Shown: positions 15,522 to 24,064 of the stretch, one piece after another
Layout: each line of letters opens with the position of its first letter
Numbering within the stretch: position 1 is the stretch's first letter
Source: Streptosporangiales bacterium
GTDB lineage: Bacteria > Actinomycetota > Actinomycetes > Streptosporangiales > WHST01
DNA length: 32,279 nt
Direction of reading: 5' to 3'
Assembly (NCBI GenBank): GCA_009379955.1
Contig: WHST01000074.1
Span: 1 to 32,279 of the forward strand
Translations under genes and position numbers: made by a program
Notes under the pieces: generated by a model
Told to the model about the DNA's origin: nothing
Databases searched by the model: none
Seen by the model: only the letters and a program-made list of their open reading frames with translations

Positions 15522-16523
15522 ATGACAGCGACGACGACGTCGCCGACCCTGGAGCAGAGTGTCCGGGTCGAGCTGTACCGCACGATGGTCCTGTCCCGGG
15601 CATTCGAGGATGCGATCCTGCGGGAGTACCACGCGGACAAGGGCCCCGGCTTCGACATCGGCAAGGGCGCGGTGCCGGGCGAGATGCACCTGTCGTCGGG
15701 GCAGGAACCCGCGGCCGCAGGCGTGTGCGCCCATCTCACCACGGACGACGCCGTCACCGCGACGCACCGTCCGCACCACTTCGCCATCGCGCACGGCATG
15801 GACCTGCGCAAGATGGCCGCGGAGATCTTCGGCCGCGAGACCGGGTTCGGTCGCGGCAGGGGCGGGCACATGCACCTGTTCGACCCCGACACCCACTTCT
15901 CCTGCTCCGGCATCATCGCCGAGGGCTACCCGCCCGCGCTCGGCCAGGCGTTCGCGTTCCGCCGGCAGGGCACCGACCGCGTCGCCGTCGCGGTGACCGG
16001 CGAGGGCGCGGCCAACCAGGGCGCGTTCCACGAGTCGCTGAACCTCGCCGCCCTGTGGCAGCTCCCGGTGGTCTTCGTGGTCGAGGACAACGACTGGGGC
16101 ATCAGCGTGCCGCGCTCCGCGTCCACCGCGATCCCGTCCAACGCCGAACGCGGCGCGGCGTACGGCATGCCGGGCGAACGGGTCGAGGACAACGCGGTCG
16201 AGGCCGTGTACGCGGCCGCCGGCCGCGCGGTCGAGCGCGCCAGGTCGGGTGGCGGGCCCTCGCTCATCGAGGTGCACACCGTCCGGCTCCTCGGTCACTT
16301 CGAGGGCGACGCCCAGGGGTACCGGCCCGAGCTCGAGGACGTGCCCGGCCGCGACCCGATCCCCACGTACGAGCGCACCCTGCGCGCCGACGGCGCCCTC
16401 GACGACGACGCCGTCGAGGGCATCGCCACCGAGGCGACCGAGCGTGTCGAGGACGCGATCAGCTTCGCCAAGAAGAGCGCCGTACCCGACCCGTCCACCG
16501 CACTCGCATACGTCTTCGCCTGA
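15522..16523 (+). CDS. 2-oxoacid dehydrogenase E1 component, alpha subunit (pyruvate/acetoin type)
   Basis: This 333-residue TPP-dependent E1 alpha subunit catalyses decarboxylation of a 2-oxoacid, or cleavage of acetoin, and transfers the acyl unit to a lipoyl group. The TPP-binding motif begins at GEGAANQGAFHESLNLA (160-176) and ends at EDNDWG (188-193). The motifs THRPHHFAIAHG (81-92) and GRGRGGHMHLFD (110-121) are typical of the PDH/acetoin branch. ATG 15522 is preferred because GGAGG lies 5 nt upstream; the frame is open from 15462 but without a ribosome site. It is followed after 11 nt by the beta subunit and then by a lipoyl-domain protein. Pyruvate and acetoin cannot be told apart here. 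Confidence 0.88.
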   Translation: MTATTTSPTLEQSVRVELYRTMVLSRAFEDAILREYHADKGPGFDIGKGAVPGEMHLSSGQEPAAAGVCAHLTTDDAVTATHRPHHFAIAHGMDLRKMAAEIFGRETGFGRGRGGHMHLFDPDTHFSCSGIIAEGYPPALGQAFAFRRQGTDRVAVAVTGEGAANQGAFHESLNLAALWQLPVVFVVEDNDWGISVPRSASTAIPSNAERGAAYGMPGERVEDNAVEAVYAAAGRAVERARSGGGPSLIEVHTVRLLGHFEGDAQGYRPELEDVPGRDPIPTYERTLRADGALDDDAVEGIATEATERVEDAISFAKKSAVPDPSTALAYVFA

Positions 16524-16534
16524 GAGGACGGCTC

Positions 16535-17569
16535 ATGACAGTCACCGACACCCAGGCACCCAGCAGCCACCGCCTCACCACGTCGAAGGCGATGGTCGAC
16601 GCCATCGCATACGAGATGGAACGCGACCAGGGCGTCGTCTACCTCGGCGAGGACGTCGGCCCGTACGGCGGCATCTTCGGCTCGACGGGCGGCCTGCTCG
16701 AGAGGTTCGGCCCCGAGCGGGTGATCGACACGCCGATCTCGGAGTCGGCGTTCATCGGCCTCGGCATCGGCGCGGCCGTCGAAGGGATGCGCCCGATCGT
16801 CGAGCTGATGTTCGCCGACTTCATGGGCGTCTGCCTCGACCAGATCTACAACCACATGGCGAAGATCCACTTCGAGTCCGGCGGCAACGTCAGGGTGCCG
16901 ATGGTGCTCACCACGGCGGTGGGCGGCGGCTACTCCGACGGCGCGCAGCACTCGCAGTGCCTGTGGGGAACGTTCGCACACCTGCCCGGCATGAAGGTCG
17001 TCGTGCCGAGCAACCCGTACGACGCCAAGGGCCTGATGACGTCGGCGATCCGCGACGACAACCCCGTGGTCTACATGTTCCACAAGGGCGTCATGGGCCT
17101 GCCGTGGATGGTGAAGAACCCCCGCGCGACGGCCGACGTCCCCGACGACGCGTACGAGGTGCCGATCGGCAAGGCCGCCGTGGTCCGCGAGGGCAGCGAC
17201 GTCACCGTCGTCACCGTCTCGCTGTCGGTGCACCACGCGCTCGACGTCGCGGAGAAGCTCGCCGACGACGGCATCAGCGTCGAGCTGCTCGATCTGCGCA
17301 GCCTCGTGCCGCTCGACCGCAGGGCGATCCTCGACTCGGTGACCAAGACGGGACGGCTCGTGGTCGTCGACGAGGACTACCTCTCGTACGGTCTGTCGGG
17401 CGAGGTGGCGGCGACGATCACCGACACCGACCCCGCGCTGCTGCAGGCACCCGTGCGCCGGGTGGCCGTGCCCGACGTGCCGATCCCGTACGCCCACGCG
17501 CTCGAGTACGCCGTGCTGCCGCGCCACGACAGGATCGAGGCGGCGATCCGCAGCGTGGTGGACGCGTGA
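16535..17569 (+). CDS. 2-oxoacid dehydrogenase E1 component, beta subunit
   Basis: This 344-residue transketolase-like subunit pairs with the preceding alpha subunit as an alpha2beta2 enzyme. Pyrimidine-domain motifs are visible in VYLGEDVGPYGGIFGSTGGL (about 34-53) and DTPISESAFIGLGIGAAVEG (about 66-85). The C-terminal transketolase domain follows from about 205 (VVREGSDVTVVTVS) with VELLDLRSLVPLD. The long open frame upstream of 16535 is an out-of-frame shadow of the alpha subunit. ATG 16535 has GAGAGG upstream. The gene ends in a GTGA overlap with the lipoyl-domain gene, so the three proteins are coupled. Confidence 0.9.
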   Translation: MTVTDTQAPSSHRLTTSKAMVDAIAYEMERDQGVVYLGEDVGPYGGIFGSTGGLLERFGPERVIDTPISESAFIGLGIGAAVEGMRPIVELMFADFMGVCLDQIYNHMAKIHFESGGNVRVPMVLTTAVGGGYSDGAQHSQCLWGTFAHLPGMKVVVPSNPYDAKGLMTSAIRDDNPVVYMFHKGVMGLPWMVKNPRATADVPDDAYEVPIGKAAVVREGSDVTVVTVSLSVHHALDVAEKLADDGISVELLDLRSLVPLDRRAILDSVTKTGRLVVVDEDYLSYGLSGEVAATITDTDPALLQAPVRRVAVPDVPIPYAHALEYAVLPRHDRIEAAIRSVVDA

Positions 17570-17799
17570 CCGACGTCGTCTTCCCCGCCCTGTCGGCGAA
17601 GGAGCCCGACGCCGAGGGCGTGCTGGCGACGTGGTTCGTGTCGGACGGCGACGCCGTTGCGGCCGACCAGCTGCTCGCCGAGGTGCAGGTCGACAAGGTC
17701 GCGGCGGAGGTGCCGGCGCCGTCCGCCGGCACCGTACGCCTCCTCGTCGACGAGGAGGCCGTGGTCACCCAGGGCTCTCCCATCGCCCGCATCGAGTAG
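17566..17799 (+). CDS. Free-standing lipoyl-domain protein
   Basis: GTG 17566 overlaps the E1 beta stop (GTGA) and opens a 77-residue frame covering one complete biotin/lipoyl domain. The prosthetic-group lysine is Lys44 in EVQVDKVAAEV, with the usual VSDGDAV turn (26-31) and VPAPSAGTV (49-57). No E1/E3-binding or acyltransferase domain follows: the frame stops at 17797-17799 and tag lies on the other strand. The DKV context, rather than the MKM of biotin domains, favours lipoate. It could carry acyl groups from the E1 to an E2 core encoded elsewhere, or act as a separate carrier. Confidence 0.85.
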   Translation: MTDVVFPALSAKEPDAEGVLATWFVSDGDAVAADQLLAEVQVDKVAAEVPAPSAGTVRLLVDEEAVVTQGSPIARIE

Positions 17800-17810
17800 C
17801 GGGAGCGCGC

Positions 17811-18383
17811 TCAGGGGTGGAACTCGCAGTCGGCGAGGTGGTCGTCGACGAGGCCGCACGCCTGCATCAGGGCGTACGCCGTGGTGGGTCCGACGAAGCG
17901 GAAGCCGAGGCCGCGCAGCCGCTTCGCCATCGCGGTCGACTCCGGCGTGACGGCGGGGACGTCGGTGAGTGTGTGGCGCGTCGGTGTGGACTCCGGCGCG
18001 AACGACCACACCTCGGCCGCGACTCCGCCCGGCACCTCCAGGGACGCACGGGCGTTGGCGACGGCCGCCTCGATCTTGGCCCGGTTGCGGACGATCCCCG
18101 TGTCTCCGAGCAGCCGCTCCACGTCGTGTGCGCCGAACTCGGCGACCACGGCCGGGTCGAAGCCCGCGAAGGCGGCGCGGAACGCCTCGCGCTTGCGCAG
18201 GATGGTGAGCCACGACAGCCCGGACTGGAACGCCTCCAGCGTCAGCCGCTCGTAGATGCCGTGGTCGTCGTCGACCCGCCTGCCCCACTCCTCGTCGTGG
18301 TAGGCGATGTAGTCGTCCGCCGACAGTCCCCAGGGGCAGCGCAGCCGCCCGTCCGCGCCGGCGACCGCCGCACTGTCACTCAT
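17811..18383 (-). CDS. tag: DNA-3-methyladenine glycosylase I
   Basis: This 190-residue enzyme removes 3-methyladenine from alkylated DNA as the first step of base excision repair. The zinc-ligand set is present: Cys16 (RCPWG), His29 (YHDEEWG), His182 and Cys186 (HLADCEFHP). The core SGLSWLTILRKREAFRAAFAGFDP and GFRFVGPTTAYALMQACGLVDDH match the Tag family. ATG 18383 is chosen because GGTGGAGG ends 8 nt before it; the GTG at 18398 overlaps that ribosome site. It converges with the lipoyl gene, 11 nt apart, and diverges from a response regulator. Confidence 0.93.
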   Translation of the reverse strand: MSDSAAVAGADGRLRCPWGLSADDYIAYHDEEWGRRVDDDHGIYERLTLEAFQSGLSWLTILRKREAFRAAFAGFDPAVVAEFGAHDVERLLGDTGIVRNRAKIEAAVANARASLEVPGGVAAEVWSFAPESTPTRHTLTDVPAVTPESTAMAKRLRGLGFRFVGPTTAYALMQACGLVDDHLADCEFHP

Positions 18384-18474
18384 CGCATCGTCCTCCACCG
18401 TGTTCGCCCGCGCACCGCACGCACATCTCCATCATTCCCGAGCGCTACGACACGACCAGACCTACGCTGCCCCC

Positions 18475-19140
18475 GTGGCCATACGCATCGTCATCGCGGA
18501 GGACTCGCTCCTCGTCCGCGAGGGCGTGCGCCGGGTCCTCGACCGTGCCGACGGCCTCGAGGTCGTGGCGGAGTGCGCCGACCTGCCCGGCCTGCTCGCC
18601 GCCGTCGAGGAGCACACGCCCGACATCGTGGTGACCGACGTCAGGATGCCGCCAGACTCCAGTGACGAGGGCATCAGGGCGGCGGTCCGGCTGCAGGAGA
18701 CGCATCCGGGCATCGGCGTGCTCGTGCTCTCGCAGTACGCGGAGCCCGCGTACGCCACCCCCCTGCTCGCCGCGGGCAGCGCCGGCCGCGGCTACCTGCT
18801 GAAGGAACGCGTCAGCGACGCCGGCCAGATCGTCGCCGCCGTCCGCGCCGTCGCCGACGGCGGCTCCGTCATCGACCCCGCGGTCGTCGACACCCTCGTC
18901 AGCGACTCGATCAGGAAGCGCTACTCGCCGCTGGCGTCGCTGACCCCGCGCGAGCGCGAGGTGCTCGCGCACATCGCCCAGGGCAGGAGCAACGCCGCGG
19001 TCGGCGCCGCGCTCTACCTCTCCGAACGCGCCGTCGAGAAGCACATCAACGTCCTCTTCGCCAAGCTCGGCCTGGGAGCCCAGCCGGACATCAACCGCCG
19101 CGTGAAGGCCGTCCTGCTCTACCTCGCCGAGTCCGGCTGA
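18475..19140 (+). CDS. NarL/FixJ-family response regulator
   Basis: This 221-residue regulator has a receiver domain (about 3-125) with the acidic pair Glu9/Asp10, phosphoacceptor Asp55 (VVTDVRMPP) and Lys110. A LuxR-type helix-turn-helix follows (about 156-215, LTPREREVLAHIAQGRSNAAVGAALYLSERAVEKHINVLFAKLGL). GTG 18475 is chosen because a -10-like TACGCT (18463-18468) ends 6 nt before it, which fits a leaderless mRNA; the frame is open back to 18400. No kinase is adjacent on the same strand. Its receiver shares the MPP-x(3,4)-DEGI pattern with the cyclase-linked receiver at 30946, so both may answer to the same kinase type. Confidence 0.9.
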   Translation: MAIRIVIAEDSLLVREGVRRVLDRADGLEVVAECADLPGLLAAVEEHTPDIVVTDVRMPPDSSDEGIRAAVRLQETHPGIGVLVLSQYAEPAYATPLLAAGSAGRGYLLKERVSDAGQIVAAVRAVADGGSVIDPAVVDTLVSDSIRKRYSPLASLTPREREVLAHIAQGRSNAAVGAALYLSERAVEKHINVLFAKLGLGAQPDINRRVKAVLLYLAESG

Positions 19141-19160
19141 CGCCGCTCGGGCTCCCCCTT

Positions 19161-19245
19161 CCCCGTTGATCACGTTAACGTGATCAACGGGGACTTCACC
19201 CAGTGCAGGGACGAGGTGAAGTCCCCGTTCACGAGGTGAAGCCCT
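19161..19245 (+). repeat. Intergenic palindromic repeat, copy 2
   Basis: 19161-19192 is a perfect 32-bp palindrome (half-site CCCCGTTGATCACGTT). Its last four G residues also begin the next inverted repeat, GGGGACTTCACC (19189-19200) with GGTGAAGTCCCC (19215-19226). The two stems cannot both form fully. A third AGGTGAAG lies at 19234-19241. The segment 19166-19245 aligns with the minus strand of 121-42 at 66 of 80 positions. It begins 20 nt after the NarL regulator's stop. Confidence 0.8.
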
Positions 19246-19347
19246 CACGGGACCGCGTGGCGCCGGGGGCACGAGGGTGTTAGCACCCCGGTGATCGTGG
19301 TGCCCGCGTCACTGGCAACCGGACGCCGCGCGCGGGACGCTTGAGCC

Positions 19348-19737
19348 GTGGGAGCCGAGCTGGGGGCGGACGCGGTGGCGGACCCAGGCGTCGACGTGCT
19401 CATCGTGGACGACCAGGCGCCGTTCCGCTCGGTGGCGCGCACGCTCGTGTCGCTGCTGCCCGGATGGCGGGTCGTGGGTGAGGCGGAGTCCGGCGAAGAG
19501 GCCCTCGCCCAGGCCGACGCCGCGCACCCCGGCGTCGTGCTCATGGACATCAACCTCCCCGGCATCAACGGGATCGAGGCCACCAGGAGGATCCTCGCCC
19601 GTGCCCCCGACACCACGGTCGTGCTGCTGTCGACGTACGCCGCCGAGGACCTGCCGCCCGACGCCCGTACCTGCGGGGCGCGAGCCTACGTTCGCAAGGA
19701 CGATCTCACGCCGCGGCTGCTGCGCGAGCTGCGTTAG
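19348..19737 (+). CDS. Receiver-only response regulator
   Basis: This 129-residue protein is a single receiver domain with no output domain. The acidic pair Asp21/Asp22 (LIVDDQ), phosphoacceptor Asp67 (VLMDINLPGINGIE), Ser95/Thr96 and Lys117 are all in place, so it should be phosphorylated. The stop comes directly after the last receiver helix (LLRELR). GTG 19348 is the only start giving the whole domain with a short lead; GTG 19375 is also possible. No clear ribosome site is seen. Its 3' end overlaps the 3' end of the histidine kinase gene on the other strand by 32 bp. It might act like CheY, or as a phosphate sink for that kinase. Confidence 0.85.
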   Translation: MGAELGADAVADPGVDVLIVDDQAPFRSVARTLVSLLPGWRVVGEAESGEEALAQADAAHPGVVLMDINLPGINGIEATRRILARAPDTTVVLLSTYAAEDLPPDARTCGARAYVRKDDLTPRLLRELR

Positions 19738-21664
19738 GCACCTCGCCGCGGACCGCCGTGCCGGCGCCGGGCGCCGACTCCACGTGCAGCGTGCCGCCGA
19801 GCGCGCCGAGGCGGTCCGCCATGTTCACGAACCCGTGTCCCTGCGCCGTGCCGCCGGCATCCATCGCGAAGCCCGCGCCGTCGTCGCGTACCTCGAAACG
19901 GAGGAGCCCGCCCTGGTCCTCGATCCTGACCACGATGGACGCACCGGAGCCGGCGTGCTTGCCCGCGTTCTGGATCGCCTCGAGGCAGCAGAAGTACACC
20001 GCCGCCTCGACCTCCTCGGCATAGCGCCCGGTGGTCTTGACACAGAGCTCGCAGGGCAGCGGCGCCCGACGCGCGACGGACTGCAGCGCCTGGTCGAGCC
20101 CGTGGTTGCGCAGCAGCGGCGGGTAGATGCCGTGAGCGAGCTCGCGCAGGGCGCCGATCGTCTCCTGGACGTCGGTGCGCAGTTCGTCGAGCAGCAGGCC
20201 CGTGGCGGCCGGGTCCTCGCCCGCCAGCTCCTTGGCGAGGCCGAGCTTGACCGACAGCGCCACCAGGTGCTGCTGCGCACCGTCGTGCAGGTCGCGCTCG
20301 ATCGTCCGGCGCGACGCGTCCGCGGCACTCACGATCCGCAGCCGCGAGGCCTGCAGCTCCTCGTTGCGCATGCGCAGCTCCTCAAGCGACGCCTGCAGCG
20401 CGGAGTCGAGGCGCATGTTGTGCAGCGCCAGGCCGACCTGCCTCGCCAGCTCGACGAGGACGCGCTCGTCCTCGGCCGAGAAGTCCGGGTCGTCGGGCGC
20501 ACGCCTGACGACCAGCAGGCCGAGCAGCTCGCCGAGGTGGGCAGCCGGGGCCACCCGCACCGAAGCCCCCTCGGGTGCCTGCGCGTGGTCGTCGTCCGCG
20601 AGCAGGGCGGGCAGCCAGACCGCGCACCACGCGGGGCCGCCGACCCGCGTCCTGCCCACGACGACGCGCTCCTTCTCGGTCAGGACCAGCCGCCGCGCGG
20701 GACGTTCCGGCACGCTGACGGTACGGCTGAGGTCGCCACCGGCGCCCACCCACACCTCGGCGCCGGCCGGGGCGACGGTCGCCCGCAGCGACTCGACCAG
20801 CTGCAGCAGCAGCTCGTCGAACGGCACCGCGCGGCTCATCCGCGCGCCGAAGGACGCCAGCGCCTCCTCCGGCGGCGTGCCCGCCCGGCCGAGCAGCGTC
20901 TCGCCGAAAGACACCAGCCTGACCCGCAGCGGCAGCGCGAGCACCACCGCGCTCAGCGCGGCGACGACGCTGCCGAACAGGATCTCGCGCTCCCCGCCGA
21001 CGGGTGCCCGCCCGAGACCGACCACCACGACGAGGTAGACCGCCACCACCATGACCGCGAGGCCCGCGACGACGAACGCCTCGACGAGCGCACGCTCGGC
21101 GACCCTGGCCGTCGCCGGCAACAGGCCGAACACCAGGCCGAGCGGCATCGCCACGAAGGCGCCCGCCAGCCACGGCAGGACGTCGTCGGGCACTCCGAGC
21201 AGGAGGTGGACCGCCAGCAGGACCGCGTCCGCCGCGACCATCACGACGGCACCCGCGGCGGTCCACTGCAGGGTGCGCCGGCGTACGGCGTCGACCCTGC
21301 GGCAGCGCAGCGCCACCGCCGCAGACGCCGCCAGGCCGGCCGGCACCACGACCGCGATCGCGGTCGCCGTCGCGAGCTCGCGCGCGGTGACGGCGAGCCA
21401 GGCCGTCCACGCGACGGCGACCGCCAGGACGGCCGCGGCGAGGATCCGGCGCCACCGCGACGCCAGCTCGCCGTCGGGGAGCGTGAGCCCGAGGCAGAAC
21501 CACGCCGCGACCGCGGCGGGGACCAGCGGCGCCCAGAGACCGGCCGCGGGCGAGACGACCGCGACGACCAGCGCCGCGCGGACCAGCGCCGGCCGGCCCG
21601 CGCGGAACGCCGCGAGCGCGGCGACCAGCCAGCCGGCGGCGACGACCACCGATGCCGTGACCAT
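19706..21664 (-). CDS. Membrane sensor histidine kinase, NarX/DesK-like (HisKA_3)
   Basis: This 652-residue kinase has about eight hydrophobic segments in residues 1-250. A GAF-like region follows (about 265-415), then a coiled segment (SLEELRMRNEELQ, 426-438). The HisKA_3 dimerisation domain has phosphoacceptor His460 in RDLHDGAQQHLVALS. The ATPase domain has N-box Asn566 (EAIQNAGKHA) and a G-box DDGAGF (594-599), then GHGFVNMADRLGALGG. All catalytic motifs look intact. ATG 21664 is 3 nt after the stop of the permease gene; the ribosome site is GGAGTGAGGA. It is the last gene of the cyclase-ABC operon. Candidate partners are the receiver-only protein (19348), the NarL regulator (18475) and the receiver-cyclase (30946). 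Confidence 0.92.
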   Translation of the reverse strand: MVTASVVVAAGWLVAALAAFRAGRPALVRAALVVAVVSPAAGLWAPLVPAAVAAWFCLGLTLPDGELASRWRRILAAAVLAVAVAWTAWLAVTARELATATAIAVVVPAGLAASAAVALRCRRVDAVRRRTLQWTAAGAVVMVAADAVLLAVHLLLGVPDDVLPWLAGAFVAMPLGLVFGLLPATARVAERALVEAFVVAGLAVMVVAVYLVVVVGLGRAPVGGEREILFGSVVAALSAVVLALPLRVRLVSFGETLLGRAGTPPEEALASFGARMSRAVPFDELLLQLVESLRATVAPAGAEVWVGAGGDLSRTVSVPERPARRLVLTEKERVVVGRTRVGGPAWCAVWLPALLADDDHAQAPEGASVRVAPAAHLGELLGLLVVRRAPDDPDFSAEDERVLVELARQVGLALHNMRLDSALQASLEELRMRNEELQASRLRIVSAADASRRTIERDLHDGAQQHLVALSVKLGLAKELAGEDPAATGLLLDELRTDVQETIGALRELAHGIYPPLLRNHGLDQALQSVARRAPLPCELCVKTTGRYAEEVEAAVYFCCLEAIQNAGKHAGSGASIVVRIEDQGGLLRFEVRDDGAGFAMDAGGTAQGHGFVNMADRLGALGGTLHVESAPGAGTAVRGEVPNAARAAAAA

Positions 21665-21667
21665 TCC

Positions 21668-24064
21668 TCACTCCGTCCGTAGGACGCTACCGATGCGCAG
21701 CCGCGCGGCGCGGTGTCCCGGCCACGCGGCGAGCAGGTTCGCGACGAGGACCGCCACCGGGGCGGCGAGCAGCAGTGCGAAGAACGCGAGCGGCGGCTGG
21801 TAGTACAGCGGCGTGTTCTCCGCCACCAGTCGCCACAACGTCCGTCCGAGCGCGAGCCCGAGCGGCACACCGAACAGCAGGCCGATCGCGGCGAGCAGCG
21901 TCGCCTGGGTCACCACGACCACGCGTGACTGCGTGCGGGTCATGCCGACGGCGCGGAGCACCGCCACCTCGTAGCGGCGACGCCGCACCGCCGTCGCCAG
22001 CGCGTGCCCGACCGCGCCCACCGCCAGCAGGGCGAGGAACGCACCGAGCGCGATCGGCAGCTCGCGTACGTCCTGGATCTCCGCGACCTGGGGCGGCAGG
22101 GTCGCGAGCTGCAGCGGTATCGGCTGGCCGAGGTCCGCCGCCGACTCCTTCTGCAGCCTCGCCAGGACGGCGTCCGGGTCGGCTCCCTGGCGCAGCGTGA
22201 TCTGCGCCGTGTGGAACTTGAAGCCGGTGAAGAGTGCGTCGTATCCCGCGGTCGTGAGCCAGCCGCCCTCGTCGTACCCGTTGTGCGAGCCGAGGGGGAC
22301 GAAGCCGATGCCGGTGACCCGCAACGCGTGCGGCTCCCTGTTGCCGGTGAACCGTACGGTCGAGCCGATCTCGGCGCCGAGCCGCTTCGCGCTCGTCGGT
22401 GCGAGCACCACCTCGGCGCCGGTCGTCGGCAGCGTCCCCGCCGTCAGGACCACCGGGGTCGGCTTCCCGACCGGGTCCAGCGTGTACATCGCGACGCTGC
22501 CGCCCGGCGCCTCGGCCACCGCATTGCGGGCGTCGTTGACGGCAGCGACGTCCTGGTCCTGCGCCAGGTAGCCGAGGACCTTGTCCGTCGGCGCGAAGTC
22601 CTCGCCGTTGAGGCCGAGGAAGGTCTCGAGCTGGTGGGTCTGCCCGAACCTGGCGGGGTTGTCGGCGGCATCGGAGACCCCGGCCGAGAACGTCAGTGCC
22701 GCGAGCACGCCGAGCACACCGGTCACCGCCCCGAAGATCGCCGGCCGCACGGGCACCGCGCTGCGTCCGCGGCCCGGCTCGAGCGCGAACCTCGCACCGA
22801 CGACCACGGGCACCGGTAGGCCGGCTCGTGCCGCGGACACCGCCACCGCGGAACGCCGCGGCGACGTCCGGTCCCTGCGTGGCGACAGCGCGAACCACGC
22901 CGCCGCCCCCGCCGCCGCGAGCACCGCCAGCGGCGCGAGCACCCAGCCGGCGCCGAGCACCGCCCAGTCGGCGTGCGCGCCGGGATCCGGTTCGATCAGC
23001 GCGGCGGCGCCGATCGGCATCCAGTACGACACGGCGACGGCGCCCGCGACCCCCAGCGTGGCGCCGGCGACGGCTGCCGCGAACGGGCCGGCCGATGCCG
23101 CCAGCATCGCCTCACGGGGCGTCATGCCCAGGCCGCGGATGACCCGCAGGTCGGCCGCCGTGGCCGCGGTGTAGCGGGCGACCGACTGGCCGATCAGCAC
23201 CATGGCCGCTGCCAGCGCCGCGAGGCCGAAGGCGAGCAGGCAGGCGGCCTCGAACGCGTTGACCTTCTGCGCGTGCCGCTGCTTGTCGGCCATGTTCCAC
23301 ACGTCGATGTCGCTGCGGCCGCTCACCCGGGCGAGTTCCTCGCGGAACGCGGGCAGCGCCGACTCGCCACCGCGCAGCCGGACCATGGCGTTGACGTACA
23401 CCGACTTCTTCGCCCCGAGGATGCTCGCCGGATGGCGTTCGAACACCGCCGGCGACGCGACGACCCGACCCTTGCTCCCCACGTCCTCGCCGAACCAGCC
23501 GGAGCGGACGACGCCGACGATGCGGGCGCGGATGACCGGACCGGACGGCTCGTCGAGGGTCGCCTCCTGCTGGTAGGCGTCCATCTGTTCCGGCGTGGCC
23601 AGGCGCAGCGTGACCGTGTCGCCGACCCCCTTGCCGTAGTCGTGGGGGAAGCGCGGCGTCACGACCACCTCGTCGACCCGGTCGAAGTCCAGCATCCGAC
23701 CCTCGATGACCACCGGGCGCTCGATCGTGCGCATCAGCTCCACGCCGGCGGCCGGGAAGTCCACGCTGTCCTCGTCCACGCCGTCGACCATGAACCCGGA
23801 GACGGGGAACTCGGCGAGCGTCTCGACCTGCGGCAGCGCCCGCACGGCGTCCCAGTCGAACCCCGGCTGGTTCGGCAGCACGACCGCGTCGGCCGGCAGC
23901 GTCTCGGCCAGGAGCCGCTCGACGGCGGTGTCGGCGCGGCGCGCGCCTGCGACCGCGGCCAGCACCGTCATCGTCGCGAAGGCCACCAGCAGGGCGAGCA
24001 CCACGAGCGAGCGCCAGCGGCGCCTGAGCTCCAGCGCCGACCACGTGACGAGCACGGTCTTCAT
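21668..24064 (-). CDS. FtsX-family ABC permease (third of three in tandem)
   Basis: This 798-residue permease is a double FtsX-type protein. A membrane helix at about 19-41 (SLVVLALLVAFATMTVLAAVAGA) is followed by an extracytoplasmic domain (about 45-265), a group of helices between about 265 and 385, and a helix at about 435-460. A second extracytoplasmic domain comes next, then three C-terminal helices (about 670-790, ending VLRTE). It belongs to the LolC/MacB-like exporters that move lipids, peptides or drugs away from the membrane. It is clearly homologous along its whole length to the two upstream permeases, with the same N-terminal ALELRR...SLVVLALLVAFAT. ATG 24064 follows GGAGTGACCA. 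It probably pairs with another permease of the set and the ATPase at 28917. Confidence 0.9.
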   Translation of the reverse strand: MKTVLVTWSALELRRRWRSLVVLALLVAFATMTVLAAVAGARRADTAVERLLAETLPADAVVLPNQPGFDWDAVRALPQVETLAEFPVSGFMVDGVDEDSVDFPAAGVELMRTIERPVVIEGRMLDFDRVDEVVVTPRFPHDYGKGVGDTVTLRLATPEQMDAYQQEATLDEPSGPVIRARIVGVVRSGWFGEDVGSKGRVVASPAVFERHPASILGAKKSVYVNAMVRLRGGESALPAFREELARVSGRSDIDVWNMADKQRHAQKVNAFEAACLLAFGLAALAAAMVLIGQSVARYTAATAADLRVIRGLGMTPREAMLAASAGPFAAAVAGATLGVAGAVAVSYWMPIGAAALIEPDPGAHADWAVLGAGWVLAPLAVLAAAGAAAWFALSPRRDRTSPRRSAVAVSAARAGLPVPVVVGARFALEPGRGRSAVPVRPAIFGAVTGVLGVLAALTFSAGVSDAADNPARFGQTHQLETFLGLNGEDFAPTDKVLGYLAQDQDVAAVNDARNAVAEAPGGSVAMYTLDPVGKPTPVVLTAGTLPTTGAEVVLAPTSAKRLGAEIGSTVRFTGNREPHALRVTGIGFVPLGSHNGYDEGGWLTTAGYDALFTGFKFHTAQITLRQGADPDAVLARLQKESAADLGQPIPLQLATLPPQVAEIQDVRELPIALGAFLALLAVGAVGHALATAVRRRRYEVAVLRAVGMTRTQSRVVVVTQATLLAAIGLLFGVPLGLALGRTLWRLVAENTPLYYQPPLAFFALLLAAPVAVLVANLLAAWPGHRAARLRIGSVLRTE

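Noticed and set aside
15374-16534. N-terminal extension of the E1 beta frame
   Set aside because: It lies out of frame over E1 alpha; ATG 16535 has a ribosome site and gives the normal family length.
19478-21682. 734-codon plus-strand ORF over the histidine kinase
   Set aside because: It is antisense to a kinase with all catalytic motifs and has a biased, featureless composition.
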